In this document: piece after piece, positions 44,131 through 57,500 of the stretch
Layout: the number at the start of each line of letters is the position of its first letter
Position numbering within the stretch: position 1 is the first letter of the stretch
Origin: Solanum dulcamara
Taxonomy: Eukaryota; Streptophyta; Magnoliopsida; Solanales; Solanaceae
DNA length: 64,000 nt
NCBI RefSeq assembly: GCF_947179165.1
Contig: NC_077239.1
Span: forward strand, 13,258,501 to 13,322,500
Direction: 5' to 3'
Position numbers and translations under genes: made by a program
Notes under the pieces: model-generated
What the model was told of the DNA's origin: nothing
Databases searched by the model: none
What the model saw: the letters and a program-made list of their open reading frames with translations, nothing else

Positions 44131-46704
44131 TGTAATGACCCTTAAGTCATTTTTGGTAATTTTCATTAAAAATTACCAATTTACCACACTCGGTAATTTT
44201 TTAAGTCATATTTGATTGATATCCGATGTTAGTTTCATATTGTTTTTTGAAAGATTGAGATTTTTGATAAACTGAGTTTTAGATATTTGAATAGCTCAAA
44301 AGTGGCATTTGAGGTCATCGTATTTTTGGGTCTCAGACTAGAATTCTATCAATTGCATCAGTTTTGGAATGTTGAAATTGGTCTAGGAGAGTTGACGGAA
44401 TCAGATTTTGAGTTATATCCTGGATTTGATGTGTTGGGTTGAAAATATTTAAGTTTTTCACCATAGGGTTGACTTTGGTCAATGTTTAGGTATCGGATGC
44501 TTGGAATCTAATTTCAATAACTCCGTTGGATTCTAAGGGTGATTTTAGGCATAGGGAGAGTTCAAGGGTATTTTTTGGAAGCCTCGAGGGTATTTTGGTC
44601 TTTTGAGGCATAAAGTTGGCCTAGTTGCGACTTTTTGATTCCTGGTCAAAGAGATCTCAAAATCAAATTTTGATGGTTCCGTTGAATTTGGAATGTCAAA
44701 TTAGTAGGGTTGCATATATGATTTGTGCGTATGGAATTTCGAATGAATCTCGAGGATCTATTCAGAAGTTTGAGAAGGTGGAATTTTGGGATTTCTGAGT
44801 TCTGGTGCCCAATCCTCGCGATCGCGGAAGGGGAGTCGCTTTCATGGCATCTTCTTTAGTGGAAACCCCTCGCTTTCACGAAAAGGGGCTAGTTAAGTGG
44901 GAATCGCTTTAACGAACTAGGCTTCGAGATCGCGGTGGTCACAAAAGAGAGCCTGGCCTCGTGATTGCAAAGATTGAACTTTTTTGGGGGTTCGCTTTAG
45001 CGAACTCCGGGTCGCGATCGCGACTCCTAAATTTGAGGTTTAACCCCATTTATCACCTGAGCATTGGAAAATTATTTAAATGGTGATGTTGATCTTATTT
45101 GAACTAGTTTTTTAAAATGGTTTTTTCCATTGAGTTCCTTAGACTATGAGGAACGATTTCATTCAAAAAAATTGGATTTAAATCCCCTTTTTGAAATAGG
45201 ATTTTGAGCTTTTTGACCCCTTTTTGCCGAATTTTGCATTCTTTATGTCGTTGGACTTGGGTGTTGATTGTTATACACTATTTGAATAGATTGAGGTGAT
45301 TCAAAAGGAAAAGTCTCACATTGGTTAATTAGTCGGAATTTGGCTAAGGAAAGTGGACTCTTAAAACTCCGTGAATCTATTAGAATCCCGAATTTCCCTT
45401 TTGTATATTTGTTGGGGAGTAATAGTGATGAGGTTATGGTTTGAAATGTGATACGAACTAATCTAAATTGATAGATGGGGTTAATAAAAGATGACATGTG
45501 TTATTATAAAGATTAGAGTACTACATGTCGTAATCTAAATATCTATGTCTATTTGATGAAATGCTTTAATAGTCTGATTATGATTGCAGATTATTGGAAT
45601 TGATTTATTCCTCATTACTTGTGTGAGCATACTGATTGCTTTTTTTATGAGACACTGTGATGAGACATACATGATTATGATTTCGAGTTTATTTCTGACA
45701 AGATGCTATGATGTCGAGATCATTTTCGATGAGAGACTATTAGGCCGAGGTAATTTCCAGTGAGATTGTGAGACTGAGGTCATTTTTTATCATACCTTAT
45801 AAGATGAACGTTATTTTCGATCATGGATTATGAGACCAAGTCATTCCAGTCAGAGGTTGTGAGACCAAGTCATTCCAGTCAGAGGTTGTGAGACCAAGGT
45901 CATTTTTAGTTAGAGATTGTGAGACCTAGTTCATTTCCAATCAGAGATTGTGAGGCCGAGGTCATTTTTGGTCAGAGATGGTGATGTCAAGGTCACTTTC
46001 GGCGAGATGCTCATGCTGAGGTCTTTGTCGGCAATTTCACACATGAATGATCATTAGGTGTACATATACATTTCCTGCATTTCTGTGTGTGACAGACTTA
46101 ATGCTTATATGTGACTTGTGACTACTTGTACGTTATATCTTGTGACATTGAGTTGTGATCTGAACTTTATTGAACTGTTTAGCATGAATTGTTAGGTTGG
46201 ATTGATTTTTGTGTAGGTTATAGTTATGGAGGTTCGGTTGGGTTGGAAAGTATTTTGTGTATCCTATTAGTTTTACTTAGTTTTGCTAGTTATCTTTATG
46301 GGTACCATGTTGTTTGGTACTCACCCTTGCTTCTACACTTGTGTAGGTTTTAAGCCTGGACTTTGATCACCCATTTATCTGAACATCTGAGGCTTCTAGA
46401 TGTTTGGGAGAGTTAGCTATTGTCATCCAGCGGACTCTCAGATTTCTTGTACTTTTATGCTCTACTATGTTTGAGAGTTGAAGACATATTGAGACTTGTA
46501 TTTCAGTTCAGCCTTGTATCTTTAGTGGCTTGTACTTGTGACAATCAATCTTGGGGGTTATTTAAGTTGAAAGACTTTCACTTTTGTTTATTACTTGCCT
46601 ATTTAGATTGTTTTCTGCTTTATTTCCAAACAAATTGCGGTTTTAGGCTGACTTATCTGGTGGAAAAGGAAAGGTGCCATCACACTCGGATTCGGATCGT
46701 GAAA
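44131..46704 (+). repeat. Second-family gypsy LTR D
   Basis: It starts TGTAATGACCC at 44131 and ends GGATCGTGA at about 46704, followed by TGGTATTATAGC (46708-46719), a mutated tRNA-Met-type primer site. GCGATCGCGG-like words occur at 44817-45022. A degenerate tandem repeat lies at 45690-46035. Confidence 0.8.
45690..46035 (+). repeat. Degenerate ~30-35 bp tandem repeat in LTR D
   Basis: Units built on GAGATTGTGAGACC(G/A)AGGTCATTTTCAGTCA are repeated about nine or ten times. Two adjacent copies at about 45836-45892 are nearly identical. Confidence 0.8.
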
Positions 46705-48495
46705 AAATGGTATTATAGCCCCAGATTTATAGATCTCACGTGTACAAGCCAAGTCTAACTAGAGTCTCGCAGATCGGTACAGAGATGTTTGTACTTATCT
46801 TCGAGAGGCTATGAAAACTATAAGGAAAGATCTTCACTTCATGATTCTCTATCGTGCGTCCTTAGTCTGATCTAATTTCTATCACTTCATTCTATCCTCT
46901 CACTTATAGTGATGGCTCGTGCTTGGTCCTATGTGCGTGCATTTGAGATGTCATCACTTAGTTTCAGTGTTGGATTTGGTATTGAGGTGGAGGTGATATA
47001 TTTACAGAAAGGATGTGTGGTCAGACTTGGAATGCTTTGCGATTCAAAAGGGGAGAGTAAGGTTATGGTTCAGTGATATATTTTAAGGATATGGTATTTA
47101 AAGATGAGCGAGGGTTGAGAGACTTCATGAACGTCTTACCCTTCCAGTTAATTATTCAATAGCGGGAATAGTGCTTGTGTGGCTTATACGATATCTAAAG
47201 TGGTTTAACAATTAAGAATGGTATAATGAAGTGATTGGCTATGTTATGAGACTGTGAACTTGGAGACTATAGTCTGTGAAGTTCATCAAAAAGGAATGGG
47301 TTGTGTGGTGCATTACGATGATGAAGTTGTGCCAATCGAGATAAGAATTTCTATGGCAGTTTTATAGTGTTGGTGTATATTTGAAAGGATCATAATACGA
47401 CTGCTACGATGGTACTTGGGTTCTTTTGGTTAGGATTATGGGTTGTGTTGCTTCTGTTATCGACCTGGCTTATGAAATGGTGCATATTGCTTTCGGCAGG
47501 AGACTAAAATGCTTTGGTAATGTTTCGCAGCTACTTAATGGGTATAAATGTGTGGGCTATTTGTGTACGATCTTCTCAATTGATATGATATGATAAAGTG
47601 GTGGATATAATGGATGTTCATGGTGTGGTACTAGTGATCATGGAAGCGAAGACATTTAAAAAGTTATTAATTGCTTCTCCTACTCGGGTAATGAGGTGTG
47701 ATGCGGCATTCTCAGTTGAGGAATCAAGTGGTTGTTGCTATGAACACTTGAGTAAGCATTATTTATAAGGAAAATATAGTGGTGGATCGAGTGTATCGAT
47801 CATGTCTTGTCTCTTTGGTAAGGTACGACACAATGGTTGACATGATTATATTAGGGACCGACTACTCCATGATAAGCCAAAAAAAAGTAGACTGATATTA
47901 AAATAATAAGCTATAGGTAAGGAAAGTTCCAACGAATATACTTGTGTGAAGGCTATTGGAGATGTTAGTGAGACAGGTGTGATTAAAATTCGGTTGGTCC
48001 TTTGGATTTCCTTAAGGTATCCTATGTATGATAAGGTAGACTTCGAGATGATGGCATGGGTACTAAACATAGTAATAACAGTTTGGGGCTTTCCATGATT
48101 AGAATACATCTATGTGATAAGGGTTTTTGGTTAAGGAGACACAATATGGAAAAGATGACTTGTGGGTATTTAAGATTGCAGTGTAGTACTATTTAATAGG
48201 TAGAATAGTTGCATGGAGAGTGTATGATGTGTTGAAAAATAATCGAGTAGAACCGAAAGAATTTTGACTTATAAAAATTTAATTAGATGTAATTTGACCC
48301 TTGGAAGGATGCAAGAGCAAATATATTCATTTTGGGTTGTAAAGAACAATGATTTATCTTTCGGGAGTTGGTGAGTTAAAATTCAGAAACATGTGACTTC
48401 GTCTGTCTTGTTCTGGTTATGGAAATAGTATCTGGTTTTCATTAGTCGAGTTGAGCATGCTGGTAATTTTTGGTTGAAACATTCTTTACAGCAAA
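46705..48495 (+). mobile_element. Decayed interior of the LTR D element
   Basis: After the primer-like site an ATG at 46912 (Met-Ala-Arg-Ala) may be the gag start. The frame does not hold, and I can identify no protease, reverse transcriptase or integrase motif. The tail up to 48495 has no gene-like signal. Confidence 0.45.
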
Positions 48496-49648
48496 AGAAA
48501 ACCATTAGTAAAACCGTTTTAAATTCGGAGTTAAAATCAATCCGAAATCATCAATTTAAGAAAACCCAAGAGTTCTTGAAAAATCCCCAAAATCAAGGTT
48601 TAAAAATCATGAATTAGAGACCAAGATTAATGTAATATCTATGGGTAATGGAAGATATGGATTAAAATAACTTACCCAATCGTTTTCCCACAAAAATCTG
48701 CTGGAATTCACCTTCCCTTTAGCTCTCAAAGTCTAAAAATAGTTTAAAATGGTGAATTCCCAACTTTTGGTGAAGGTTACTTTTCGGGGGTCATTTTACT
48801 CTCTGCAAACGTGGATCACTAACTCCGTGAATGCGGCACTGTACCCTTCGCAAACGCGCCATCAGCTCCGCAAACGCGAAGGATGAACTTAGGTGCTCCA
48901 CGAACACGGAGAGGAACCAATAGGAGCTCCGCGAAAGCAACTTGGGGCCCACGAACGCGGAGAAGAGGACACATACACCAGATATCAACAACCACCATAT
49001 AGCTCAAATTCACGGATTCACTCTCGGAATTCGTTCAGAACCCCATGCACAAAAAATCATGTATGTTATCCTACTAAACTCGACGTTCCAGACTCTATGG
49101 AACCATCGAAATTTATATTTGAGGTCTACTTGACCCGAAACTTGAAAAATCGCAACTAAATTAACTGTAAGCCTGAAAATATCAAAACAAGCTCAGGACC
49201 TCTAAAAAATCAATCAAGACCATCCCTAGACCTAAAATCATCCCCAAAATTTAATGGAGTCGTCGGAATTCCATTTCAAGGATCGGGACTCCAAATGTTG
49301 ACCAAAGTCAAACGTTGGCCTAAAATCTTCAAACTTCCAACTTAGGACCTCAAATCCACGGTAAACTCCAAATCTAATTTTCTCAATTCTCCTAGACAAA
49401 ATTCTACATTTTGGAGTTGATGGGATTGACTGAATTTCATTTCGAGATTCGTAGGTCTGGTTGGCACCAAAAACCACTTTTGAACACTTTAAATCTTTAA
49501 AATTCAAAAACTCCCAAAACTCAAAAAATTTCAACGAATTTCCAAAACCAATACTAAGAACTGATCAAAAATGACTTGGGGCAACTATTGAAAGGGGTAA
49601 ACGGTCATTTTTCAAAAATTCCCAAAAATGACCCTCAGGGTCATTACA
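48496..49648 (-). repeat. Second-family gypsy LTR, minus orientation, 3'-truncated
   Basis: On the minus strand it starts TGTAATGACCC at 49648 and runs leftward to about 48496, where similarity to LTR D stops. It holds the same type of word array at 48805-48965 (CGCAAACGCG, CCGCGAAAGC, CACGAACGCGG read on the plus strand). Confidence 0.75.
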
Positions 49649-49774
49649 AATACACTTCATAAAAAAAATATAATATTTTTGATAAAAAATTTAAAGCCTC
49701 TATTTGTATTTATCTTTAGGCCACTAGTGTACTTGAACCACGCTACTAGCACTTAGTATGACCAAAAAAAAAAG

Positions 49775-51168
49775 TAGGGATGACAATGGGATAGGGCAAG
49801 TTATAGTCTTTACGGGTTGGGCGGGTTCAATTTTGAAAAAAATAAATCAGGTGATGCGGGGCAGGTTTGCTGGTTGCAAATTGAAATCTTAAACTAAAAC
49901 CTAAAATCATTTCCATCAGGTTGTTATTCATTAGGATTCCTTAATATCAATCCATCTATTCCAATTGTTTTTTTAATTTCTTGAGTACTAATTTTATCAA
50001 CTGTCGATATTAAATCAAACATAAACTGAGTTTGGATTAAAATGCGCAATAATTTTTTCTTAAAATGGCAAAAGGCCAATCGAAATCTAAAAAATACCAG
50101 AGGGGCAAAGGCGCAGGGCTATTTATGCCTTTGCCCTTATCCCGTTAATGCCATTTAATAACGTGTCGCACGGTCCAACACACCTGCACAGGAAGCACCA
50201 CGCCTTGCACCCTAGCTCACCTCAGCCGCCACACACACACACCCCCCCGGTCAATTAATGCAATATGTTCACCTCATGAAGTTATCTCTTTTATATTGTC
50301 CAAGTGCTTTATATCTCTTTTGACCTTCTATGTTATTTTCTTCTTCCGCTTCTAACAAATTAGCATATAAATCACATTATAAAGGTCTAAATCTACTCTC
50401 CATTGAATCTATAATATATAAAATGAACAATAAGATTAAAATAAAAAATAGAAAATGGCACATAATTGTGAATATGATTTATAAAGTAAAGTCCTTTGTT
50501 TAACTATGTTGTACTTCTCATTTTATCTTTTAATGAAAAAAATTATAATCGCAGAAATATTATGACATATTTAAGATTATAATATTCAAATGTTTTATAT
50601 GTATACAGATATTATTATTCCATATTTAAATCACAAATTTTAAAGTCGCTATTTTTTTCTTATATCGTGTTAATTTAGATTATGTCACATCAATCAAAAC
50701 AAGTGAAATAATAAACTCTCATTTGGATAGATTTTGAAATTGAAAATTTTTATTTTTAAAATTTGAAGTTGTGTTTGGACTTACATTTTACTAAAACTTT
50801 TTTTAAAGTTTTACAAGTTTTAGTCCCGAAAACTGACTCGCTAATTAAAGCACGTTTTTAAAAACTTAAGAATCAAAATTTTAAAATCAAATAATTTTTT
50901 TTAGCATGAATGTAAGGAAGAATTCATTTATAAATTCTAGTCTAATATGATGAATCTAGAAGAAGAATGATAACCATTTTTTTTGGAGGGGGGGGGGGGG
51001 GGGGGGAGGGGGAGGTCAGCAGTGAGAGCTCTTTCATGCAAGTATTATGTTTTCGAGCAGAATTAGAAGAAGAATACACATACTGCTCCTATGCATGCGG
51101 CGGGTTGAAAACACAAATTTTTGATATGCAGGGTGGGTCGCTCCGCCTCGCCCCATTTGCCATCACTA
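49775..51168. mobile_element. hAT-like TIR element, non-autonomous, 1.4 kb
   Basis: The ends TAGGGATGACAATGGG (49775) and the complement of CCCCATTTGCCATCACTA (ending 51168) form imperfect terminal inverted repeats. Flanking 8-bp sequences AAAAAAAG (49767-49774) and AACAAAAG (51169-51176) look like a target-site duplication with one changed base. No transposase frame is visible inside. It holds a run of 19 G's (50988-51006) next to a T run. It ends only about 110 bases beyond the stop codon of the ubiquitin ligase gene, so it may overlap that gene's 3' UTR. Confidence 0.65.
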
Positions 51169-51280
51169 AACAAAAGATACCTTCTCACAGAAGTTAAGTT
51201 TCAGAAGGTTGGCATTTCTTACATCTATTAAGAAGAACATTACATATCATATGTACAAGTTCAACCTAAAAATTCACCCA

Positions 51281-51544
51281 TCATTCGGCACCAAAGCTGC
51301 AACCAATATAATTTTGGGTGATTATGTTAAGACGATTTTGCATGACATCCATAGACGGGTAAGGAGGAAAACACAGGCGGTAAAAGCATGTGTGCGAGGA
51401 AGGCAAGCAATTATGAGACTCTGAGGTTCTGTATATGTGAAGTTTAGAATCTAGACCACCAAAACCCTCAACAGGAAGAGACTTGATTGAAGTCCAGAAG
51501 AAGAGAAGCACATTTCTCTGCTCAGCCGACATACTTCCTACTAT
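51281..51544 (-). CDS. UPL5: UPL5-like exon 3 (HECT C-lobe, catalytic Cys, stop)
   Basis: The acceptor TTGCTGCAG|ATAGTAGG joins at phase 0 after a 154-bp intron. It encodes 87 residues: Leu-Phe-Phe-Trp-Thr-Ser, Pro-Val-Glu-Gly-Phe, Leu-Pro-Ser-Ser-His-Thr-Cys-Phe-Tyr-Arg-Leu (catalytic Cys codon at about 51388-51386), and a final Cys-Ser-Phe-Gly-Ala-Glu stop. The HECT penultimate aromatic/Phe pattern is present. Confidence 0.93.
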   Translation of the reverse strand: MVGSMSAEQRNVLLFFWTSIKSLPVEGFGGLDSKLHIYRTSESHNCLPSSHTCFYRLCFPPYPSMDVMQNRLNIITQNYIGCSFGAE

Positions 51545-54500
51545 CTGCAGCAAAACAAAAGAAAACTTTGAAAATGCTGCCCGAATAATAACTTTGAAAG
51601 AGTTCAGAAATCTACCACTTCGGAAAACAATGAAGAAAAAGAAAAAGGTGTAGTTAATACTCTGAAAACATACTTAGTAGCAGACAAGAAATAAGTACCT
51701 CCCAGAACCAGGATATTTGAGGATCATTTTTTTTGTAGCCATTGTATTCTGTATGTTCTTTCCAGTCTTCTACAGAAACAGCAGTTTTACTCCCATGAAG
51801 CATCCTGTTAAGGTCTTCATGATCTAGGATCCGGAAAAAGGATTCTCGGAGCCATCGGTCAGTAATTATGTCAGCAAAACCTCGAGCAAAATGGGCTACC
51901 TGATGAGCAATTGATGTGACAAAACGGTGTTTAACAAGAAGATTAACATACTCATCCCTATTCTCACTGTTCACTATCATTTCTTTCCCATTAGGGCAAA
52001 GCTCCACCACTTTCCTAGATCCCAATTCTTCATCTTCACAAACAAATGTAAGGCCTAGGATATCTTCATCCACCATCTTCGCATCCATCTCCAGTATCTT
52101 CTTGCAGCCACTGTACAAGTAGGGATCTGCATCCCTAATGTCTTCAAACGAAATATCCTCTCCAGCTAATTGCAAGAAGAACACACGATCAAACGCAATG
52201 CTTATTTGTACTGTATGCAACAAGGCCAACGCAATCATCCTGCCGGAGAAGATAAAATACTCAAGGTGCAAGGGGTCTACTTTAGATGCTGCAAGCACAA
52301 AATGTAGATGAGCGTTATTTGCATTCTAGCAAAGAGAATAATATTACTTTTCGTGAAACATCAAAAGATTCTATCAAACAGCTTGCAACCATCAAGCAGG
52401 CTGGCATTATAAATATATATAAGCATCTACTTGTGCACACACCAACTTGCGCTCCCTTATATACATAAGTTAAGCAGAAACAACGAGTTAAAATCATCTG
52501 CCTGAATCAGTTGTCGCATATTTACAACGTACTTTAGGGATCCGGCCAGTTACAATGAATGCTGAAACCTATTCCCAACTTCCAACAAATCCAGAAAATA
52601 AAATAGTACCAAAAAGAAATCAAATCCAGAAAATATATTAAGTAAAAGCCATGCAAGACGTACAGAAAGAGACATTGCTTAAAACATTGTAAACGGAAGG
52701 ATGGAAATTTTTGGAAGAAAAGAATATTCTACACAACACAAAATTAAATGGGCATAGCAGAATGCGAGGGCTCAAACTAGCAACGACTTCACAACCAAGG
52801 GTGGATTTAGATCATTGGATGGAGGTTCCCGGGAACCTAGTAACTCTTCCAAGGATCCTATATTTGAATTGCTAAATCCTGTAGACATATAAGAAAAATG
52901 ACTTGGGAACACACTAACAAAGTGAGTTGTTTGGTCTAATGGCAGAAAAGGAACCTTTTAAGTTCGCTACCTTCTTGGTCAAGGGTTCGAATCCTTGATC
53001 ACCATGTAGACCTTTATTTTGTCTCTTTTTATTTTTAATTTGAGATGGGTGGGAACCATAAACGTCAAGTCCTGGATCCGCCTATGTTCGGAGCTTCCAA
53101 AGGATCTAAACAAGGAAAGATCTCTGAACTAAACGCAACAATGAAATAGCGAGAGAAAAGATGAAGAATTTTTGTTATTGCTTCCAAGAAGATATATAGT
53201 GAATCGGATCTTGCATTTAAGTAAGCTCCCCTCTTCCCAGTTCACGACTAACAACTCAACCCCCCAACTAAATACTTTACTTATATTATATTAAAAGCAC
53301 GAAAGTCCTTAGCAAATTGTCGTTCGTCTTTTTCACCCTTTAAAGATAAATTTCACATTGGACATAATTGCCATTTATTATTTTTCTAAAATTTAGGACT
53401 CTGAAATTAATTAAATTTTAATTATTAATTTTTTTCTTAATTGAATACGTAGAAACCACTAAAATTTAGGAATTCAATCCTTTACTTATACAAATATTAC
53501 TTTGATATATTCTACCTTATTTGAATTGTATAGGGAATCTTAATATATATAACTTTAAATTAATTAATTAATTAACTAGGATCCTTCAACAACAAATTTG
53601 GCTTCTTGAGAACTATTTTTATTTGGAAAACACTTCGAACTCTATCACTAATGCTTAGGAACACAATTTTCTTCATTCTTCAGGAACGAATAGGAGTCCT
53701 CTTTAGCAAAAAAATAAATAATACAAGTCCTAATCTTAAGAAGAGGCAGTTCCAAAAGCAATTTTGATGGACATGGCCACATGTCGCTGTAGATTTGCTC
53801 ACCTATTCTCATTATGGTATCAACCAGGGAAGAACCACGTTATATATATATATAGAATATGTTTAAACAGAATAGGTATAGAAATAATACGAATGACTCT
53901 ACATAGCGGATTGAGCTTTCTAGCTCGATGGCCAAGCACATTCATAGTTTACTATGCATCAGGAGTTCGAATCTGCACAACGCCAGATTTTTGTACTTTT
54001 TAGCTGAGTTTCTAATCAAGTGACTCTCCCTTTATATGCTTAAAATCCCGTTTTTAGTAAGGCTTGATCCGGCAATTCCTTACTTGAAAAAGAACATAGG
54101 TACCAGCCAACCAATCATACAACTTACATATTAACTTAGACAATGTAATATTTGATATTGAACAAGTTCAAGCAAAAACTAGAAAGAAAAAACTACTCAT
54201 GCAATTGTGTTTCTTGGAAAGCTGTAGAAATTTACCTGAGTCATGTTTTATTAAATATAATTTGAATAAATTTTCATAACAATTTGTTTACTTATTTAAA
54301 TACCGCTTACAAAATATCCTCCGTACGCCACTGGACTATCAACAATACCATTTGTCATTAGCTAAAGGAATGATTATAGATAAATGGGATTAAATTCAAA
54401 ATTTCAAACAAGAAAGTCACCTTGATGATTCTTTGAGGAAGATTTGTGTTGGCCATATAATTTAATCGAAGGTTCTTTAGTTTTCATTCATCAAATCCAT

Positions 54501-57500
54501 TTTTCCTTTTTTGGATTGAGAGCAAAAACTTCTAAAGTATAAGACGTTTTACTTTTTTTAATATTCAATTTACCTCTTGTTTCAGTAAATTATTCGTGTA
54601 TGTACTTTAGATATAATTGTGATAGTAGTTGGGTTGAATGGATTGATTTGTTTGTTGATATATTTTAATGTGGAAGCTTACTGGTGATTGTTCTTTAAAC
54701 TTTATTCCTTAGTTTCAGTGTATAAGAAGATTTCTTTCAGTTTTTTAATTGAAGTCAAGTTCTCTCAGATCATTTGTGTGTTCTGTGTCTGTTGCAAGTT
54801 GCTTGTTGTGGTGTGGCATATTGTGTTGAGTCGTTATCCTTTGTTGAATATTTGGATTCTGGGGTTGAATTTGGTTGCTATGGTGCAATTCAATTTCATC
54901 CAGGAGGTGGGTTGGATTTATGTATGTTGTATGCATGGCTTTTAATCACTTGAATCAGTTTACTTTCACCAAGAACGTATTGTATGCATGGCTTTTAATC
55001 ACTTGAATCAGTTTACTTTCACCAAGAACGTGCATTTGCAGTCGAATGTCGATTTTTCACCAACAAGAGTCATTTCCCCTGCAAGTGACTCCTTCCTTCA
55101 ATCTACTAATTGGATTTTATTGATGAGAGGACCTAGCAATAAGAAGATGCTGGGAGATATATTGGCAGAAGTGACAAAAGGAAACAAAAACTCAGCTTTT
55201 CTGCTGGACAGTAAATGAATATTGGAAGAAGTGACAAAAGGAAACAAAAACTCAACTTTATGAAGTCTAGTATGGTTTCAATGTCATTTACATCTACCAT
55301 GAAACACCAAAAAGGATGCATTTGAGTTCAAACCAAGCGTATCTTTTCCTTTCTCTGTGAAGTATCATTGAATCTTCTCTCTAGATGATCCACCAGATCG
55401 CTGCTGGAATGGTATCCCAAGTCTTTATGATAAGATGTCTTTTGTACTGACCCTGCAAGAAATTCTGCTGCAGCCTTGGCATGATCCAATTGTAAGCCTA
55501 GCAAGTTAAAGATCCTGCTCCATATATGTGCTACTTTTTTTGCAATGGAGGAAAAGATGATTCACCTACTGCAGATATGTATCCCTTTCATCAAGAGATT
55601 ATTCTGCCTGAGGCATACCTCCCTAGGCACCAACCAAATGAATCATTCAACCATACCCAAATTTTTTCTCCATGGCCAACTATAGAAGGGGAAAATCTAC
55701 TCTTTGGTCAAGAGTGTATAGCTAGACTTAATAGTAAAGAGATCTTTTTTTTTTTGCTATCCTCAACCCTTGAATAATGAATAGTGCATGTTTCTGTAGT
55801 TCCATTTCACTACAACATTTTTAACATAGAGACAGGTGCAACCCCACAGTCATAAGTCAAATCAAAACACCTTGGTCAAGAGTCTATAGCAAGACTTAAT
55901 AGTAAAGAGACCATTTGTTTGTCCATTCCAATCATGGTATCAGGCTTGGGCTGTAGGTTGGAGCTGCTGCGCAGTTATTCTTAAAGCTGACACGATCTTT
56001 ATATTTCCTAGTTGTTTCTCCCTTCTAAGGAGGATTTTCTATCCTTCTTTTGGGTCGGCAACATAGTTAAACAAATCTGAGAAGGGGAGTGTGGCAGTGG
56101 TTTGATACACGAAAAGATGCTAAGCAATCTGAAATTCAATTTTTAGAGGGTATTATCTTGCCATATCTCCAACCAGGATCTTCTTGTTTTCCTATCCTCA
56201 ACCCTTGAATAATGATTGTGCATGTTTCTGTAGTTCCTTCCACAAACCTCCAATGTGTGTCCTCATTCCTTTATCTTTAGTTATACAAGTTCCATTTCGC
56301 TTACCATTACTTGAAATAGATTAATAGACACAGGCGTGACCTCATGGTCACAAGTAGGCCAAACCAAAAAGGTCTCTAGACGGACAGGAAAGACAACAAC
56401 ATTTTTAACATAGAGACAGGTGCAATTCCACAGTCATAAGACAAATCAAACAGTTCTCTTGAAGGAAAGGAAAGGATCCAAAAACTTTAATATAGAGACA
56501 GGAGCAATCCCACGATCATAAGTAAGTCAAGCTAACAGATCTCTTGAAGGACAGGAAAGGATGCAGAAATTGATTTGACAAAGTAGATGTGCTGCAAGAA
56601 ATGAGCTACTCTCATCAAAGGATAATAACCAATGCACTTTGGAATTACTTAATTTATGTACCAAAGAATCAGTAAAACCCTCAGACATGGGTTTCGTGAG
56701 AGAATTGAACCTCAAAGAATGCTATGAGGGTATGAGCAGGAACATCAAGCAACCTTACATGGTTTACATAAGGAGAGATAATACATATTCTCATACTCAC
56801 AAAGATTCAACCTCTATCTCATACTCTTTATCTATTTTTGAGGAAAAAATCATAAGAAACATCTTTCATACTTTAAAACTTTAGATCAAAAAAACTAACG
56901 GAAGGGATAAGTGAGAACAAAATGTCACATGCATGTGTGCATAAAGGCTACAAAAGCTTACCTGGATTTGGGAAAAACCTTCTACCGTCATTTTGGCAAG
57001 ACACAAACAGCGCATTCTGAGGGTTGAAAATGGTTTCACATACCAAGGAAAACCACTCCCTCAACACACCCGGCCCAGTAGCTTCTTCATTCTCAAATTG
57101 CATAAATAATTGGCCACGCAGCGATCTAGGACTCGCATGTCCAATGTACTCAAATGACTCTTCAAACAAACGAGACCTGCAAATGAGCATCTCGTAGAAC
57201 TCCTCGTTCTTATGCCTCCCTTCTCGAAGCATCTTCAAGGCAAAACGCTGCCTTATCTTAAAATGTGTTACCTCCTTGTGCTCAAGAATCCACTGATAGT
57301 CTGTAGACCTTTTTGAAAGTCTATCTATCAGAAAGCACAATGCAACTCTTCGCTGCGCTATCTTCTCCCAGAACATTTCCTCCAAACCCTTATACAGCTT
57401 TGAAATGCTTTCTAACTCCTTTAGAATTAAAAGATACCGGGACCAACAGTGTACAATAGGCTCACCTCCTTCTTTGTTAATCAAACCCAGCTGGCTTTCC

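Larger units (their letters stand above)
52289..56961 (-). other. Intron 1 of the UPL5-like gene, 4.67 kb
   Basis: It starts GTAAGC at 56961 and ends TGCAG at 52289. It carries a 291-bp TIR element (52796-53086), a SINE-like piece (about 53905-54060), a perfect 53-bp tandem duplication, a 60-bp-period duplication and a cluster of 70-90 bp repeats. The small ORFs in it (for example 55526-55777) have no family I recognise. Confidence 0.85.

Noticed and set aside
46145..46577. Suspected LTR-embedded gene (ORF 46420-46758)
   Set aside because: It spans the LTR D 3' end and the primer-site region, so it cannot be a host gene.
52925..53005. Possible tRNA gene
   Set aside because: A- and B-box-like sequences are present, but no acceptor stem pairs and no full cloverleaf can be drawn. 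It lies inside a TIR element.
55526..55777. 83-codon ORF in intron 1 of the ligase gene, opposite strand
   Set aside because: No recognisable domain, and it runs into the intron repeat cluster. It may be a captured fragment but cannot be supported.
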